Program-made: the position numbers and the translations under genes | Notes under the pieces: model-generated | What the model saw: the letters and a program-made list of their open reading frames with translations, nothing else | Told to the model about the DNA's origin: nothing | The model's database searches: none | NCBI RefSeq assembly: GCF_001463765.1 | Contig: NZ_BBWK01000027.1 | Coordinates: forward strand, 62,001 to 126,000 | Length of the DNA stretch: 64,000 nt | Origin: Aureimonas sp. AU4 | Lineage (GTDB): Bacteria; Pseudomonadota; Alphaproteobacteria; Rhizobiales; Rhizobiaceae | Direction: 5' to 3' | In this document: positions 26,532 through 36,091 of the stretch, piece by piece | Layout of the letters: each line of letters begins with the position of its first letter | Position numbering within the stretch: position 1 is the stretch's first letter

Positions 26532-26635
26532 AGCTATAAAAAGTAACGTTTGGTCTAATGCAGCCTGACGCAAGCCTCGCGGCATATTCTTCTCGCGACA
26601 AACCTGACTCCTCTAGGATCGAGAGACGGACCGTC

Positions 26636-28015
26636 ATGAGCATCGGCAGCCTAATGCGGACGAGCGTTTCCGGCATGAACGCTCAGGCGACACGCCTCAG
26701 CGCCGTCTCGGACAACATCGCCAACTCCAACACCAACGGCTACAAGCAGTCGACCACCGAGTTCTCGACGCAGATCCTGGCCCACAGTTCGGGGCAGTAC
26801 AATTCGGGCGCGGTCGACGCCAACGTGCGCACGCTCGTCAGCCAGCAGGGCGGGATCACCTATACGGCGAACTCGACCAACTCGAAGAAGGTCGACCTCG
26901 CGATCCAGGGCAATGGCTTCCTGGTCGTCGACGACGGATCGGGCGGCAATTTCCTGACGCGGGCCGGCGCGTTCACGCAGCAGGCCGACGGCAGCCTCGT
27001 GAATGCGGCGGGCTACAAGCTCATGGGCTATCCCGTCACGGCCGGTGGCACCGACTACACGCTGAACGGATATAACGGCCTCAAAGAGGTCAACATGGGC
27101 GCCAACCTCCTCAGCGCCAATCCGACCACCAAGGGCGAGCTGACGGCCAACCTCGACATGGGGGCCGAGAAGGTCGACACGACGGCAGCCGGCGTTGTGA
27201 TCCCCTCCGCGATCAGCGGCACGACCACTGCCGACACCAAGATCACCTATACATCGGCCAGCTCGATCACCGTCTACGACAACTCGGGCAAGGCGGTGAA
27301 GCTCGACGTCTACTATACCAAGATCGGCGACAATAAGTGGGAGATGTCGGTCTTCAACGCCGCCGACGCCTCCCCTTCGACCGGCACGAACGCTTCGACC
27401 ACGGCGCCATTCCCGTACGGCAAGTCGGCCGGAACCGGCACCGCGCCCCTGAAGACGTCGACGCTGGAGTTCGATGCCACGACCGGCAAACTGAAGACGA
27501 TCGACGCCGCGGCCGTCGACACCGCCTCCAAGAACGGCTTCTTCGACGTCGACCTGACGGGCGTGAACGGCCAGAAGATCGCGCTGAACATCAGCGACTT
27601 CAGCCAGTACACGAAAGAGTACTCGCCGCTGGTCGCCAAGGTCGACGGCAATCCGGCCGAGGTGATCGACAAGGTGTCGATCGGCACCGACGGCACGGTC
27701 ACCGCCACCTTCACCTCCGGGACGACCCGCGACCTCTACAAGATCCCGCTCGCCATGGTGCAGGCGCCCGACAACCTGATCCAGGTTTCCGGTAACGCCT
27801 ACTCGGCGGGCGTGGAGTCCGGAACGATCCTGATGGGCTTTGGCGGGGACAACGGCTTCGGCGACCTGCTCTCGGGCGCGCTCGAGGAATCCACCGTCGA
27901 TCTCGCCTCCGAACTCACCACCATGATCGAGTCCCAGCGCTCCTACACGGCCAACTCCAAGGTCTTCCAGACCGGCTCCGAGATCATGGACGTCCTCGTC
28001 AACCTCAAGCGCTGA
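26636..28015 (+). CDS. flgE: flagellar hook protein FlgE
   Basis: Hook subunit, 459 residues. N-terminal D0 motif SDNIANSNTNGYKQSTTEFS and C-terminal coil STVDLASELTTMIESQRSYT are intact, with LAIQGNGFLVVDDGSGG after the first coil and a large Thr/Ser-rich central region forming the hook surface. An in-frame ATG exists at 26558, but MSIGSLMRTSVSGMNAQ at 26636 is the family start and has GAGAGACGGA before it. First gene of the flgE-flgK-flgL-flaF-flbT-flgD-fliQ operon. Confidence 0.97.
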   Translation: MSIGSLMRTSVSGMNAQATRLSAVSDNIANSNTNGYKQSTTEFSTQILAHSSGQYNSGAVDANVRTLVSQQGGITYTANSTNSKKVDLAIQGNGFLVVDDGSGGNFLTRAGAFTQQADGSLVNAAGYKLMGYPVTAGGTDYTLNGYNGLKEVNMGANLLSANPTTKGELTANLDMGAEKVDTTAAGVVIPSAISGTTTADTKITYTSASSITVYDNSGKAVKLDVYYTKIGDNKWEMSVFNAADASPSTGTNASTTAPFPYGKSAGTGTAPLKTSTLEFDATTGKLKTIDAAAVDTASKNGFFDVDLTGVNGQKIALNISDFSQYTKEYSPLVAKVDGNPAEVIDKVSIGTDGTVTATFTSGTTRDLYKIPLAMVQAPDNLIQVSGNAYSAGVESGTILMGFGGDNGFGDLLSGALEESTVDLASELTTMIESQRSYTANSKVFQTGSEIMDVLVNLKR

Positions 28016-28122
28016 GGCCGAACAAGACAAGCTGACGGGCCGCACTCGGCGCCCGTCGGTCTCCGTCGCGGCGGGGCGCTCCTCCCAGCCATCCGCCACC
28101 TTCCTTTCCCGGATAGACCCGC

Positions 28123-29541
28123 ATGTCGCTCTCGTCGGCTCTCAACACCGCCACGCAGTCGCTGGCCGCAAGCCAGGCGCAGACCGCGATCGTCTCGCGC
28201 AACATCTCGAACGTGAACACGGCGGGCGCCACGCTGAAATACGCGAACGTCGTCACCGGCGGGAACGGGGGCGTCGAGGTCCGCTCGATCTCCCAGTCGC
28301 AGAATACGGCGTTGTTTCGCAACGCGCTCGACACGAACGCCGCGCTGGCCAAGTCCACCGCAGTCTCGGACGGTCTATCGCGCATCAACGACCTGATCGG
28401 CGACACCGACAAGAACGGCTCGCCCGCCGCCAAGATCGCGGCGCTGTCCGACGCGATGCAGGACTTCGCGACATCGCCGGCCAGCGACTCCATCGCCCGC
28501 TCGGCGCTTTCCGCCGCCAAGGACGTCGCCAGCAACATCTCCGAGGCCTATAAGTCGGTCGACCAGCTGCGTCGCGACGCGGACGACGCCCTGAGCGTGG
28601 CCGCCGACGACATGAACGCCCTTCTCGGCAAGATCGAGAAGCTGAACGTGCGCATCGTCTCGGGCACGGCCGGCAAGACCGACGTCACCGACGAGGTGGA
28701 CGAGCGCAACCGCCTCATCACCCAGCTGTCGGGCTATGTCGGCGTCTCGGTCCAGACGCGCGAGAACGACGACGTCGCGCTCTATACCGACTCCGGCGTG
28801 ACGCTCCTCGACCGGACGGCGCGCAAGGTGGAGTTCGCCAAGACCTATCCGCTCGCGGACGGGCAGGCCGGCAACGCCTTCCGGATCGACGGCACGACCG
28901 TGACGGGGGCGAGCTCGGTCATGCCGCTGACGTCCGGCAAGGTCGCCGGCCTCGTACAGCTGCGCGACGAAACGACGGTTTCCTACCAGGACCAGCTCGA
29001 CACGATGGCCGATGGCCTCGTGGCCGCCTTTCAGGAAGTGAACAAGACCGACGCGACCGACGTGCAGCAGGGACTGTTCCAGTCGAGCAAGGCCGGTTCG
29101 CCGGGTTCGGCGCGGGGCCTGTCCATTGCGGCGGCTGCCGCCGGCGACCCGTCCAAGATCCGCGACGGAGGCATCAACGGCGTCGACTTCGTGGCAGGGG
29201 TCAGCGGTACGGGAGACAACCGCAACCTCAACGCGCGCATCGCGAACCTCGCCGCCAGCCAGACCTTTCAGATCGACGGCAGTCCGGTCGCGGGCAGCCT
29301 CGCGAGCTTCGCCGCCTCCTCGCTGTCCTGGCTCCAGGGCGCTCGCTCGGACGCGATGGATAAGGCGGACTACCAGAAGACGCTGCTCGATCGCACCAAC
29401 GAGACCTTGAGCAACGCCACCGGCATCAACCTCGACACGGAGCTGACCAAGCTCCTCGACCTGCAGCGGTCCTATCAGGCGTCATCCAAGATCATCACGA
29501 CCGTGGACGCGATGATGAACGCCCTTCTGACCGCCATCTGA
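28123..29541 (+). CDS. flgK: hook-filament junction protein FlgK (HAP1)
   Basis: First hook-filament junction protein, 472 residues. The N-terminal coil has QTAIVSRNISNVNTAGATLK, the middle VDERNRLITQLSGYVGVSVQ, and the C-terminus LDLQRSYQASSKIITTVDAM, all FlgK features. Length is near the rhizobial norm. A 107-base gap separates it from flgE; flgL follows after 14 bases. Confidence 0.96.
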   Translation: MSLSSALNTATQSLAASQAQTAIVSRNISNVNTAGATLKYANVVTGGNGGVEVRSISQSQNTALFRNALDTNAALAKSTAVSDGLSRINDLIGDTDKNGSPAAKIAALSDAMQDFATSPASDSIARSALSAAKDVASNISEAYKSVDQLRRDADDALSVAADDMNALLGKIEKLNVRIVSGTAGKTDVTDEVDERNRLITQLSGYVGVSVQTRENDDVALYTDSGVTLLDRTARKVEFAKTYPLADGQAGNAFRIDGTTVTGASSVMPLTSGKVAGLVQLRDETTVSYQDQLDTMADGLVAAFQEVNKTDATDVQQGLFQSSKAGSPGSARGLSIAAAAAGDPSKIRDGGINGVDFVAGVSGTGDNRNLNARIANLAASQTFQIDGSPVAGSLASFAASSLSWLQGARSDAMDKADYQKTLLDRTNETLSNATGINLDTELTKLLDLQRSYQASSKIITTVDAMMNALLTAI

Positions 29542-29555
29542 CGGGACGCTAGATC

Positions 29556-30641
29556 ATGAGCAGCATCTCCTCCCTTTCCCTCGGCAATGCGTCCCGCGCG
29601 TCGATCCAGCGTATCCAGAGCGCCCTGAAGGATGCGACGACGGAGGCCGGCAGCCTGCGCCATGCCGATGTCGGGCGCACGCTCGGGCAGGTGACCGGCA
29701 ACGCGGTGAGCTACCGCGCGCAGGACACGAGCATCTCGCGCATGCTGGAGTCCAACAAGCTGGTGACGGCCCGGCTCGAGCTGACCGACGACACGATGGA
29801 GTCGATCTACAAGAGCGCCGAGAGCTTCTCGGGCAGCCTCATCACCGGGGTCGCGACCTCCAGCGGCACCTCCACGCTGGTGGCGAACGCGGCGACGAAC
29901 CTGCAGCAGCTCGTCGGCTCCCTGAACCTCAACGTCGAGGGCCAGTACTACATGGCCGGCACGATGAGCGACGTCATGCCGGCCAAGGATGGCTCGGCCG
30001 ACGTCAAGGCGAAGTTCGCGGCGTTCCTGACGGCCTCCGGCGCCAGCGGCGTCGACACCGTCGATCCCGCCAAGCTCTCGGCCTACTTCTCCGACACCGG
30101 GTGGACAGACGGCTCCACGGTCCCGCCGACCCTCTACCGGTTCGACGACCTGTTCGACGTCCAGACGGATGCGAGCGGCGTCGAGAGCGGGGCGTGGAAG
30201 GACAACTGGTCGAACGCCAACAGCGACGCGGCCCAGTCGCGCATTTCCAAGTCGGAGACGATCGCGTCCTCCGTCAGCGCCAACGAGGCCGCCTTCCGCA
30301 AGGTCGCCTCGGCCTACGCGATGATCTCCTCGCTTGGGCTCGAGACGATGAACGAGGGCGTCCGCTCTGCGGTCGCGACCGAGGCTACCAAGCGCCTCAA
30401 GGCCGGCATGGACGAGATCACCGCCCTGCGCTCGGACGTCGGCATGCGGCTCGGCCGCGTCGAGGCGGCCAACGCCTCGCTCACGCAGCAGAAGGACGTC
30501 GTCTCCGCGGCCTTCCAGCGGCTTGAGGGCGTCGACGAGACGGAGGCTGCGCTCCGTCTCAACAGCCTCAAGACGCAACTCGAGACCGCCTATGCCGTCA
30601 CCGGCAAGCTGCAGGGCCTGAGCCTTCTCAACTACCTCTGA
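29556..30641 (+). CDS. flgL: hook-filament junction protein FlgL (HAP3)
   Basis: Second junction protein, 361 residues, related to flagellin at both ends. N-terminal helices include SIQRIQSALKDATTEAGSLR and C-terminal helices VSAAFQRLEGVDETEAALRL ending in LQGLSLLNYL. The position directly after flgK and the length support FlgL over a third flagellin. Confidence 0.92.
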   Translation: MSSISSLSLGNASRASIQRIQSALKDATTEAGSLRHADVGRTLGQVTGNAVSYRAQDTSISRMLESNKLVTARLELTDDTMESIYKSAESFSGSLITGVATSSGTSTLVANAATNLQQLVGSLNLNVEGQYYMAGTMSDVMPAKDGSADVKAKFAAFLTASGASGVDTVDPAKLSAYFSDTGWTDGSTVPPTLYRFDDLFDVQTDASGVESGAWKDNWSNANSDAAQSRISKSETIASSVSANEAAFRKVASAYAMISSLGLETMNEGVRSAVATEATKRLKAGMDEITALRSDVGMRLGRVEAANASLTQQKDVVSAAFQRLEGVDETEAALRLNSLKTQLETAYAVTGKLQGLSLLNYL

Positions 30642-30706
30642 CCGAAGGCTCGCGCCTTCCTTTGATCTGCAATGGGCATGATGCCCCGTCGTTTCGAGGA
30701 CCTGGA

Positions 30707-31057
30707 ATGTACCAATTCTCCTATGCCGAGGTTGCCCAGGAAAGCTCGGCGTCGGCGCGCGAGCGCGAGCGCGAGGCCTTCGATCACATGATCGCCTCGC
30801 TGGAGCGCGCCCAGGCCGCCGGCACCCGATCGCGTGAGGCGACCGAGGCGATCTACGCGGCGCGCAACCTTTGGTCGATCCTCGTCGAGGACCTGGCGAA
30901 TCCGGAGAACGCGCTGCCCGAGGAGCTGCGCGCCAGCCTGATCTCGATCGGCTTGTGGGTCATGCGCGAGGCCGAGGCGATCCGCCTTGGGCGCGTCGAC
31001 AGCTTCGATGCGATGATCGAGGTTACCACGATGATCCGCGACGGACTGGAAGCCTGA
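30707..31057 (+). CDS. flaF: flagellin synthesis regulator FlaF
   Basis: Cytoplasmic helical protein of 116 residues, required for flagellin production in alphaproteobacteria and working opposite FlbT. Typical features are MYQFSYAEVAQESSASARER at the N-terminus and NLWSILVEDLANPENALPEE in the middle. The start at 30707 is the family N-terminus; an in-frame ATG at 30662 is too far upstream. flbT follows after 3 bases, the conserved flaF-flbT pair. Confidence 0.94.
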   Translation: MYQFSYAEVAQESSASAREREREAFDHMIASLERAQAAGTRSREATEAIYAARNLWSILVEDLANPENALPEELRASLISIGLWVMREAEAIRLGRVDSFDAMIEVTTMIRDGLEA

Positions 31058-31060
31058 GCC

Positions 31061-31525
31061 ATGTCGACGCTTCGCATCACGCTGCGGGCCGGCGAACGGA
31101 TCTTCGTCAACGGTGCCGTCATGCGGGTCGACCGCAAGACCCATCTGGAGTTCCTGAACGACGTGACCTTTCTGCTTGAGAGCCACGTCATGCAGGCGAG
31201 CGAGGCGACGACCCCGATCCGCCAGCTCTACTTCATCGTGCAGCTGATGCTGATCGACCCGGCCGGCGCCGACGAGGCGCAGGCGGCCTTCGAGCGCAGC
31301 TACCCCATGCTGATGGCGACCTTCTCCTCGGCCGAGATCCGCAATGGCCTGCAGGACGCCGCGCAGTTCCTGGAGCGGGAGCGCACCTTCGAGGCCCTCA
31401 AGCGCCTGCGCTCGCTGATACCGCTGGAGGACGCGATCCTCGGCGAACACGTGCGCGAGGCGGCCACGCCGATCGCCGCAACCGCCGCCGCCGGCCGCAT
31501 GCCGGCCCTTGCCGGAGCCCGATAG
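31061..31525 (+). CDS. flbT: flagellin mRNA repressor FlbT
   Basis: Post-transcriptional regulator of 154 residues. In Caulobacter FlbT binds the flagellin mRNA leader and speeds its decay until the hook is complete; in Brucella it acts positively, so the sign here is open. Family features: LRITLRAGERIFVNGAVMRV, DRKTHLEFLNDVTFLLESHV and the central YFIVQLMLIDP. It is sandwiched between flaF and flgD with 3-base gaps. The likely targets are the two flagellin leaders at about 15860-16049 and 17801-18068. Confidence 0.95.
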   Translation: MSTLRITLRAGERIFVNGAVMRVDRKTHLEFLNDVTFLLESHVMQASEATTPIRQLYFIVQLMLIDPAGADEAQAAFERSYPMLMATFSSAEIRNGLQDAAQFLERERTFEALKRLRSLIPLEDAILGEHVREAATPIAATAAAGRMPALAGAR

Positions 31526-31528
31526 CCC

Positions 31529-31939
31529 ATGTCCAACGTCACCAGCACCACGGCGGCTTCGACGGCCGCATCGGCCGTGAAGTCCGCGACCTCGAGCGAG
31601 ATCAAGACCGGCCTCGACTACAACGCTTTCCTGCAGCTCCTCGTCGCGCAGATGAAGAACCAGGATCCGCTCAACCCGACCGATCCCACCCAGCAGATGA
31701 GCCAGCTTGCCTCGTTCTCGAATGTCGAGCAGTCGATCAAGCTCAACCAGAAGCTGGAGGCGATGACGACGCTCACCTCGCTCACGCAGGCCGACTCCCT
31801 GATCGGGCGCAAGCTGACGTCGGGCGACGGCGTTGTGTCGGGCACGGTGAAGTCGCTCCAGGTGACGAACGAGGGCACGGTCGCGACGCTCGCCGACGGC
31901 AAGACGATCGTTCTCGGCTCGGGCGTGAAGGTCGAGTAG
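31529..31939 (+). CDS. flgD: hook assembly protein FlgD (short form)
   Basis: Hook cap protein of 136 residues. The conserved N-terminal half is complete: LDYNAFLQLLVAQMKNQDPL then NPTDPTQQMSQLASFSNVEQ. The C-terminal Tudor/fibronectin-like domains of enteric FlgD (about 230 residues) are missing; only a short beta-rich tail (about 90-136) remains. Short FlgD proteins are normal in rhizobia, so this is not a truncation by mutation. fliQ follows after 2 bases. Confidence 0.94.
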   Translation: MSNVTSTTAASTAASAVKSATSSEIKTGLDYNAFLQLLVAQMKNQDPLNPTDPTQQMSQLASFSNVEQSIKLNQKLEAMTTLTSLTQADSLIGRKLTSGDGVVSGTVKSLQVTNEGTVATLADGKTIVLGSGVKVE

Positions 31940-31941
31940 CG

Positions 31942-32208
31942 ATGAACGAGGCCGACGCTCTCGACATCGTCCAGTCCGCCATCTGGACCGTCGTCGCCGC
32001 CAGCGGCCCCGCCGTGGGCGGGGCGATGCTGGTCGGCATCCTGATCGCGCTCTTCCAGGCGCTGACGCAGATCCAGGAGGTGACGCTCACCTTCGTTCCG
32101 AAGATCCTCGCGATCTTCGTCATCATCGCCTTCACCGCGACCTTCACGGGCGCGCAGGTCTATGCCTTCACGCAGGAGACCTTCGCCCGCATCGAGCACG
32201 GCTACTGA
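31942..32208 (+). CDS. fliQ: flagellar export gate protein FliQ
   Basis: Small gate subunit of 88 residues with two membrane helices (about 15-38 and 50-75). Signatures: ALDIVQSAIWTVVAASGPAV and LFQALTQIQEVTLTFVPKIL. It ends the flgE operon; in S. meliloti flhA follows directly, but here a reverse-strand VOC gene intervenes. Confidence 0.96.
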   Translation: MNEADALDIVQSAIWTVVAASGPAVGGAMLVGILIALFQALTQIQEVTLTFVPKILAIFVIIAFTATFTGAQVYAFTQETFARIEHGY

Positions 32209-32292
32209 CGCGCGGGACGACCCGCCCTTGAACGACGGGGGCGGTTCGAACGCTCCCTTACCCTCGACAGGCCCGTTCGCGCGGTCGCCGGC

Positions 32293-32712
32293 TTAGCTTG
32301 CGGCCGCGTTTTGCGCAGCCGTCAGGTCCATCCACATCACCTCCCAGATATGACCGTCCGGGTCGCCGTAGGATCGCCCGTACATGAAGCCGTAGTCCTG
32401 CGTCGGCGTGGGATCGGCATGACCGCCCGCCGCCGTCGCGCGGGCGACCATCGCATCGACCTCCTCGCGACGCTCCTGCGACAGGCACAGGAGAACCTGC
32501 GCCTCGGTCGTGGCGTCGACGATCCGGCGCGTGGTGAACTGACGGAATTTCTCGTGCGTCAGAAGCATCACATGGATCGTGTCCGACACGACCATGCAGG
32601 CGGCCGTGCCGTCGCTGAACTGCGGGTTCCGCCGCGCCCCGGTCGCCTCGTAGAAGCGGACCGACCGGTCGAGATCGGTCACGGGCAGGTTGATGAAGAT
32701 CAGTTGCGCCAC
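32293..32712 (-). CDS. VOC-family (glyoxalase-like) protein
   Basis: Metal-dependent vicinal-oxygen-chelate fold protein of 139 residues. The family pattern is clear: FINLPVTDLDRSVRFYEATG at the start, MVVSDTIHVMLLTHEKF in the first half, and GRSYGDPDGHIWEVMWMD near the end, which carries the usual metal-site Glu. Such proteins include lactoylglutathione-lyase relatives; the substrate is unknown. The frame is open to 32925, but GTG at 32712 has GAAGAGG just upstream and matches the family start. It lies on the opposite strand inside the flagellar locus, with no visible link to motility. Confidence 0.85.
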   Translation of the reverse strand: MAQLIFINLPVTDLDRSVRFYEATGARRNPQFSDGTAACMVVSDTIHVMLLTHEKFRQFTTRRIVDATTEAQVLLCLSQERREEVDAMVARATAAGGHADPTPTQDYGFMYGRSYGDPDGHIWEVMWMDLTAAQNAAAS

Positions 32713-33233
32713 CTCTTCACCCGTTTGATCGCATGCGCGGCCGGAACCCCGGGCCGACCGCCGATGATCCGCGATAAGCAACACGAGACCGCCCGAACTG
32801 CAACGAGCCCCGCCGATCGTGTCCTCACCCGCACGTGGAGGGGACGGTACAGGACGCGCTCGCCAAAAGGCATCGAGTGCCTCGGGCGCGATGCGAGTGA
32901 AACCGTCTATCCCATTGTGATGCAACGATATTCTTCTAAGACATTACGGTCGTGCGCTGAAGCGCTGCGACGGTGTGGTGATCGTTCCTGTCCTGCTGCG
33001 AGGGAGGAGAATTCCGTCATAAGTGCTTGCTGGCGCTCGTGCGCTTCCAGGCTGTCGCCCGGTTCAGGCGATGGATGAGCAGCCGGGTTTCCGGTTCCGC
33101 CGAGCCGCGTGACCCCCAATCCCCGCAGAGCCGTCCAGCCCTGCAAAAGTTAACGCGTCGATAACCGGCTCGCGCCGATAGCCCGGAATGGGTACGCTAT
33201 TCGACCCTCGGCCGCGCCGTTCGCGAGGACCCG
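32713..33233. other. gene-free stretch between the VOC gene and flhA
   Basis: About 520 bases without a supportable gene. Short open frames on both strands have no Shine-Dalgarno and no recognisable product. The middle (about 32915-32945) is AT-richer than its surroundings. Near the right end lies a near-consensus CtrA box (33150-33164), so the flhA promoter is probably here. Confidence 0.5.
33150..33164 (+). promoter_or_regulatory. near-consensus CtrA-type box upstream of flhA
   Basis: TTAACGCGTCGATAA fits TTAA-N7-TTAA with one mismatch in the second half. It lies 70 bases before the flhA ATG, where a new promoter is needed because the VOC gene cuts flhA off from the flgE operon. Confidence 0.45.
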
Positions 33234-35339
33234 ATGACCGCCGACACGATGAAGCTTGCCGGACCCGTCTCGAAGCAGGGGGCGGCGGTCCGCTCCTCGC
33301 GCGATATCGGCTTTGCGATCGGCATCGTGGCGATCCTCGCCGTCCTCTTCGTCCCGATCCCCGCCTTCGTGATCGACATCGGCCTCGTCCTGTCGATCGC
33401 CCTGTCGATCCTGATCCTGATGGTGGCGCTCTGGATCGAGAAGCCGCTCGACTTCTCGGCCTTTCCGACCGTCCTCCTGCTCGCCACGATGCTGCGCCTG
33501 TCGCTCAACATCGCGACCACGCGCGTGATCCTCAGCCACGGCGACCAGGGCCACAACGCGGCCGGCTACGTGATCGGCGGGTTCTCGCAGTTCGTCATGG
33601 GCGGCGACTTCGTGATCGGCATCGTGGTCTTCATCATCCTGATCACGGTGAACTTCCTCGTCATCACCAAGGGCGCGACGCGTATCGCCGAGGTCGGCGC
33701 GCGCTTCACCCTCGATGCCATTCCCGGCAAGCAGATGGCGATCGACGCGGACCTTTCCGCCGGCCTCATCGACGAGAAGCAGGCGCAGACGCGCCGGCGC
33801 GAACTGGAGGAGGAGTCGAGCTTCTTCGGCTCCATGGACGGTGCCTCGAAGTTCGTGCGCGGCGACGCCATCGCCGGCCTCATCATCACGGCCGTCAACA
33901 TCTTCGGTGGCATCATCATCGGCGTCACGCGCCACGGAATGGACGCCGGCCACGCGGCCGACGTCTTCGTGAAGCTGTCCGTCGGCGACGGTCTCGTCAC
34001 GCAGATTCCTGCGCTCGTCGTCTCGCTGGCCGCCGGCCTTCTCGTCTCCAAGGGCGGGACGCGCGGCGCCGCCGAGAAGGCGATTATGACGCAGCTCGGG
34101 CATTACCCGCGCGCGCTCATGGTGGCCGCGTGCCTCCTCGGAGTGCTGGCGCTTCTTCCGGGCCTGCCGTTCCTGCCTTTCGCCGCGGTGTCGGGTGGTC
34201 TTGCGGCGCTCGCCTACGCCATCCCGCGCCAGCGCGCCGAAACGCAGCGACGGGCCGACGAGGAGACCGCCGAGCGCGAGGCGAAGGCGATCGAGGCCGA
34301 GCGCCAGTCGGTCAAGGAAAGCCTGCGCATCATCGAGGTCGAGCTGGTGCTCGGCAAGCAGCTTGCCGCCCATCTCAACTTCTCGCGCGACGAGTTGGCC
34401 AACCGCGTCGGAAAGATGCGGCGGCGTTTCGCCTCGCGCTACGGTTTCGTGATCCCGGAGATCAAGCTCTCGGACGATCTCGGCGTCGATCCGCGCTCCT
34501 ACGAGATCAAGGTCCATGGGACGACCGTCGCGACGCAGGCCGTGCGGCTCGGCGACCGTCTGATCGTGCTCGGCGAAAGCCCCGCTCCCGACATTCCGCA
34601 CGACCTGACGCGCGAGCCGGCCTTCGGCCTGCGCGCGGCCTGGATCTCGGAGACCTTCTCCGCGGCCGCGCGTCGCGCCGGCTTCGAGCCCGTCGACACG
34701 CTCTCGGTGATGCTGACGCATCTCTCGGAGGTCCTGCGCAACAACCTCGCCCAGCTTCTGTCCTACAAGGACATGCGCTCGCTGCTTGACCGGCTCGAGC
34801 CCGAATACAAGCGCCTGATCGACGAGATCGTGCCCTCGCACATGAGCTATTCGGGGCTGCAGGCCGTCCTCAAGCTGCTCCTGGCCGAGCGAGTCTCGAT
34901 CCGCAACCTGACGCTGATCCTCGAGGCCGTGGCCGAGATCGCGCCCCATGCCCGCCGATCCGAGCGCATCGTCGAGCACGTGCGCACGCGCATGGCGCAG
35001 CAGATCTGCGGTGATCTCCTTCACAATGGGCAGCTTGCGGTGCTGCGCCTCGGCAACCGCTGGGATCTGGCCTTCCACCAGGCGCTCAAGCGCGATGCCA
35101 AGGGCGATGTCATCGAGTTCGACATCGACCCGCGCCTCGTCGAGCAGTTCGCGGGCGAGGCCTCGAAGATCATCCGCGAGAAGACCGAGCAGGGCGAGAA
35201 CTTCGTGCTCGTCGCCTCGCCGGACGCGCGCCCCTACGTGCGGATGATGATCGAGCGGATCTTCGTGAACCTGCCGGTCCTGTCGCATCTGGAGATCGCG
35301 CGCGGCGTCGACATCAAGGCCCTGGGCTCGATCTCGTGA
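33234..35339 (+). CDS. flhA: flagellar export gate protein FlhA
   Basis: Largest export-gate protein, 701 residues. The N-terminal half has about eight membrane segments and the FHIPEP-family region ([60 protein letters not shown]). The C-terminal cytoplasmic half (from about 340) docks chaperone-substrate complexes. Length is typical. fliR starts at GTG 35336 inside the flhA stop. Confidence 0.98.
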   Translation: MTADTMKLAGPVSKQGAAVRSSRDIGFAIGIVAILAVLFVPIPAFVIDIGLVLSIALSILILMVALWIEKPLDFSAFPTVLLLATMLRLSLNIATTRVILSHGDQGHNAAGYVIGGFSQFVMGGDFVIGIVVFIILITVNFLVITKGATRIAEVGARFTLDAIPGKQMAIDADLSAGLIDEKQAQTRRRELEEESSFFGSMDGASKFVRGDAIAGLIITAVNIFGGIIIGVTRHGMDAGHAADVFVKLSVGDGLVTQIPALVVSLAAGLLVSKGGTRGAAEKAIMTQLGHYPRALMVAACLLGVLALLPGLPFLPFAAVSGGLAALAYAIPRQRAETQRRADEETAEREAKAIEAERQSVKESLRIIEVELVLGKQLAAHLNFSRDELANRVGKMRRRFASRYGFVIPEIKLSDDLGVDPRSYEIKVHGTTVATQAVRLGDRLIVLGESPAPDIPHDLTREPAFGLRAAWISETFSAAARRAGFEPVDTLSVMLTHLSEVLRNNLAQLLSYKDMRSLLDRLEPEYKRLIDEIVPSHMSYSGLQAVLKLLLAERVSIRNLTLILEAVAEIAPHARRSERIVEHVRTRMAQQICGDLLHNGQLAVLRLGNRWDLAFHQALKRDAKGDVIEFDIDPRLVEQFAGEASKIIREKTEQGENFVLVASPDARPYVRMMIERIFVNLPVLSHLEIARGVDIKALGSIS

Positions 35340-36091
35340 CGGCCGAGACGCAGGCGACGATCATCGCCGCCTTCCTGATCTTCTGTCGCGTCGGCGCCTG
35401 CCTCATGCTCCTGCCGGGCTATGCCAGCGTGCGCATTCCCTCCCAGGTCCGCCTCTTCATCGCCGTCGCGCTCTCGCTTGCGATCTCGCCGGGGCTCATG
35501 CCCACGATCCGGCCGATGGTGCTCGGCGCGAGCGACGACATGCGCATCGCCATGGCCATGGGCGAGCTTCTTACCGGGCTCCTGATCGGGCTTCTCGGCC
35601 GCGTCTTCATGGCGGGACTGCAGTTCGCCGGTTCGCTCGTCGCCAGCGCGATCGGCATGGGCCAGACGCTTGGCGTGCCGATCGAGGACCAAGAGGCCGT
35701 GCCGGCGCTGGTCACGCTCGTCACCATGACCGCGACGGTGCTGATCTTCTCGCTCAACCTCCATGCCGAGATCGTCAAGGCGCTCGTCGCGTCCTACGGG
35801 CCGATGCCCGTCGAGCGCGGCTTCGCGATCCGGGCCGCGCTGGCCTCGCTGGTCGACAATCTCGACGAGACCTTTCGGCTCTGCCTGCGCATATCGAGCC
35901 CCTTCGTGGTCTATGCGGTGGTGGTGAACTTCGCGATCGGCCTCGCCAACAAGATGACGCCGCAGATTCCCGTCTACTTCATCTCCTTGCCCTTCGTGCT
36001 CGCTGGCGGCCTCGTGCTCCTGGGTTTCTCGGTGCGCGAGTTCCTGACGATCTTCATCGAAGCCTATCGCAGCTGGGTCCTGTTCGGATGA
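35336..36091 (+). CDS. fliR: flagellar export gate protein FliR
   Basis: Gate subunit of 251 residues with about six hydrophobic segments. Family features: [12 protein letters not shown]-like start ([20 protein letters not shown]), [20 protein letters not shown] and [19 protein letters not shown]. It starts at GTG in GTGA overlap with flhA and ends in ATGA overlap with the next gene, so flhA-fliR-fliJ-like are translationally coupled. Confidence 0.95.
   Translation: MTAETQATIIAAFLIFCRVGACLMLLPGYASVRIPSQVRLFIAVALSLAISPGLMPTIRPMVLGASDDMRIAMAMGELLTGLLIGLLGRVFMAGLQFAGSLVASAIGMGQTLGVPIEDQEAVPALVTLVTMTATVLIFSLNLHAEIVKALVASYGPMPVERGFAIRAALASLVDNLDETFRLCLRISSPFVVYAVVVNFAIGLANKMTPQIPVYFISLPFVLAGGLVLLGFSVREFLTIFIEAYRSWVLFG

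Noticed and set aside
26672-26760. Repeated NIAN-x-N-TxG motifs in flgE, flgF, flgB and flgG as repeats or paralog expansion
   Set aside because: This is the shared D0 signature of axial proteins, expected in every flagellar locus.
31529-31939. flgD as a truncated pseudogene
   Set aside because: Short FlgD without the C-terminal domains is normal in rhizobia, and the frame, start and spacing are intact.
33150-35288. Reverse-strand open frame of 712 codons over flhA
   Set aside because: Antisense shadow of a strongly conserved membrane protein gene; the product is charge-rich noise.
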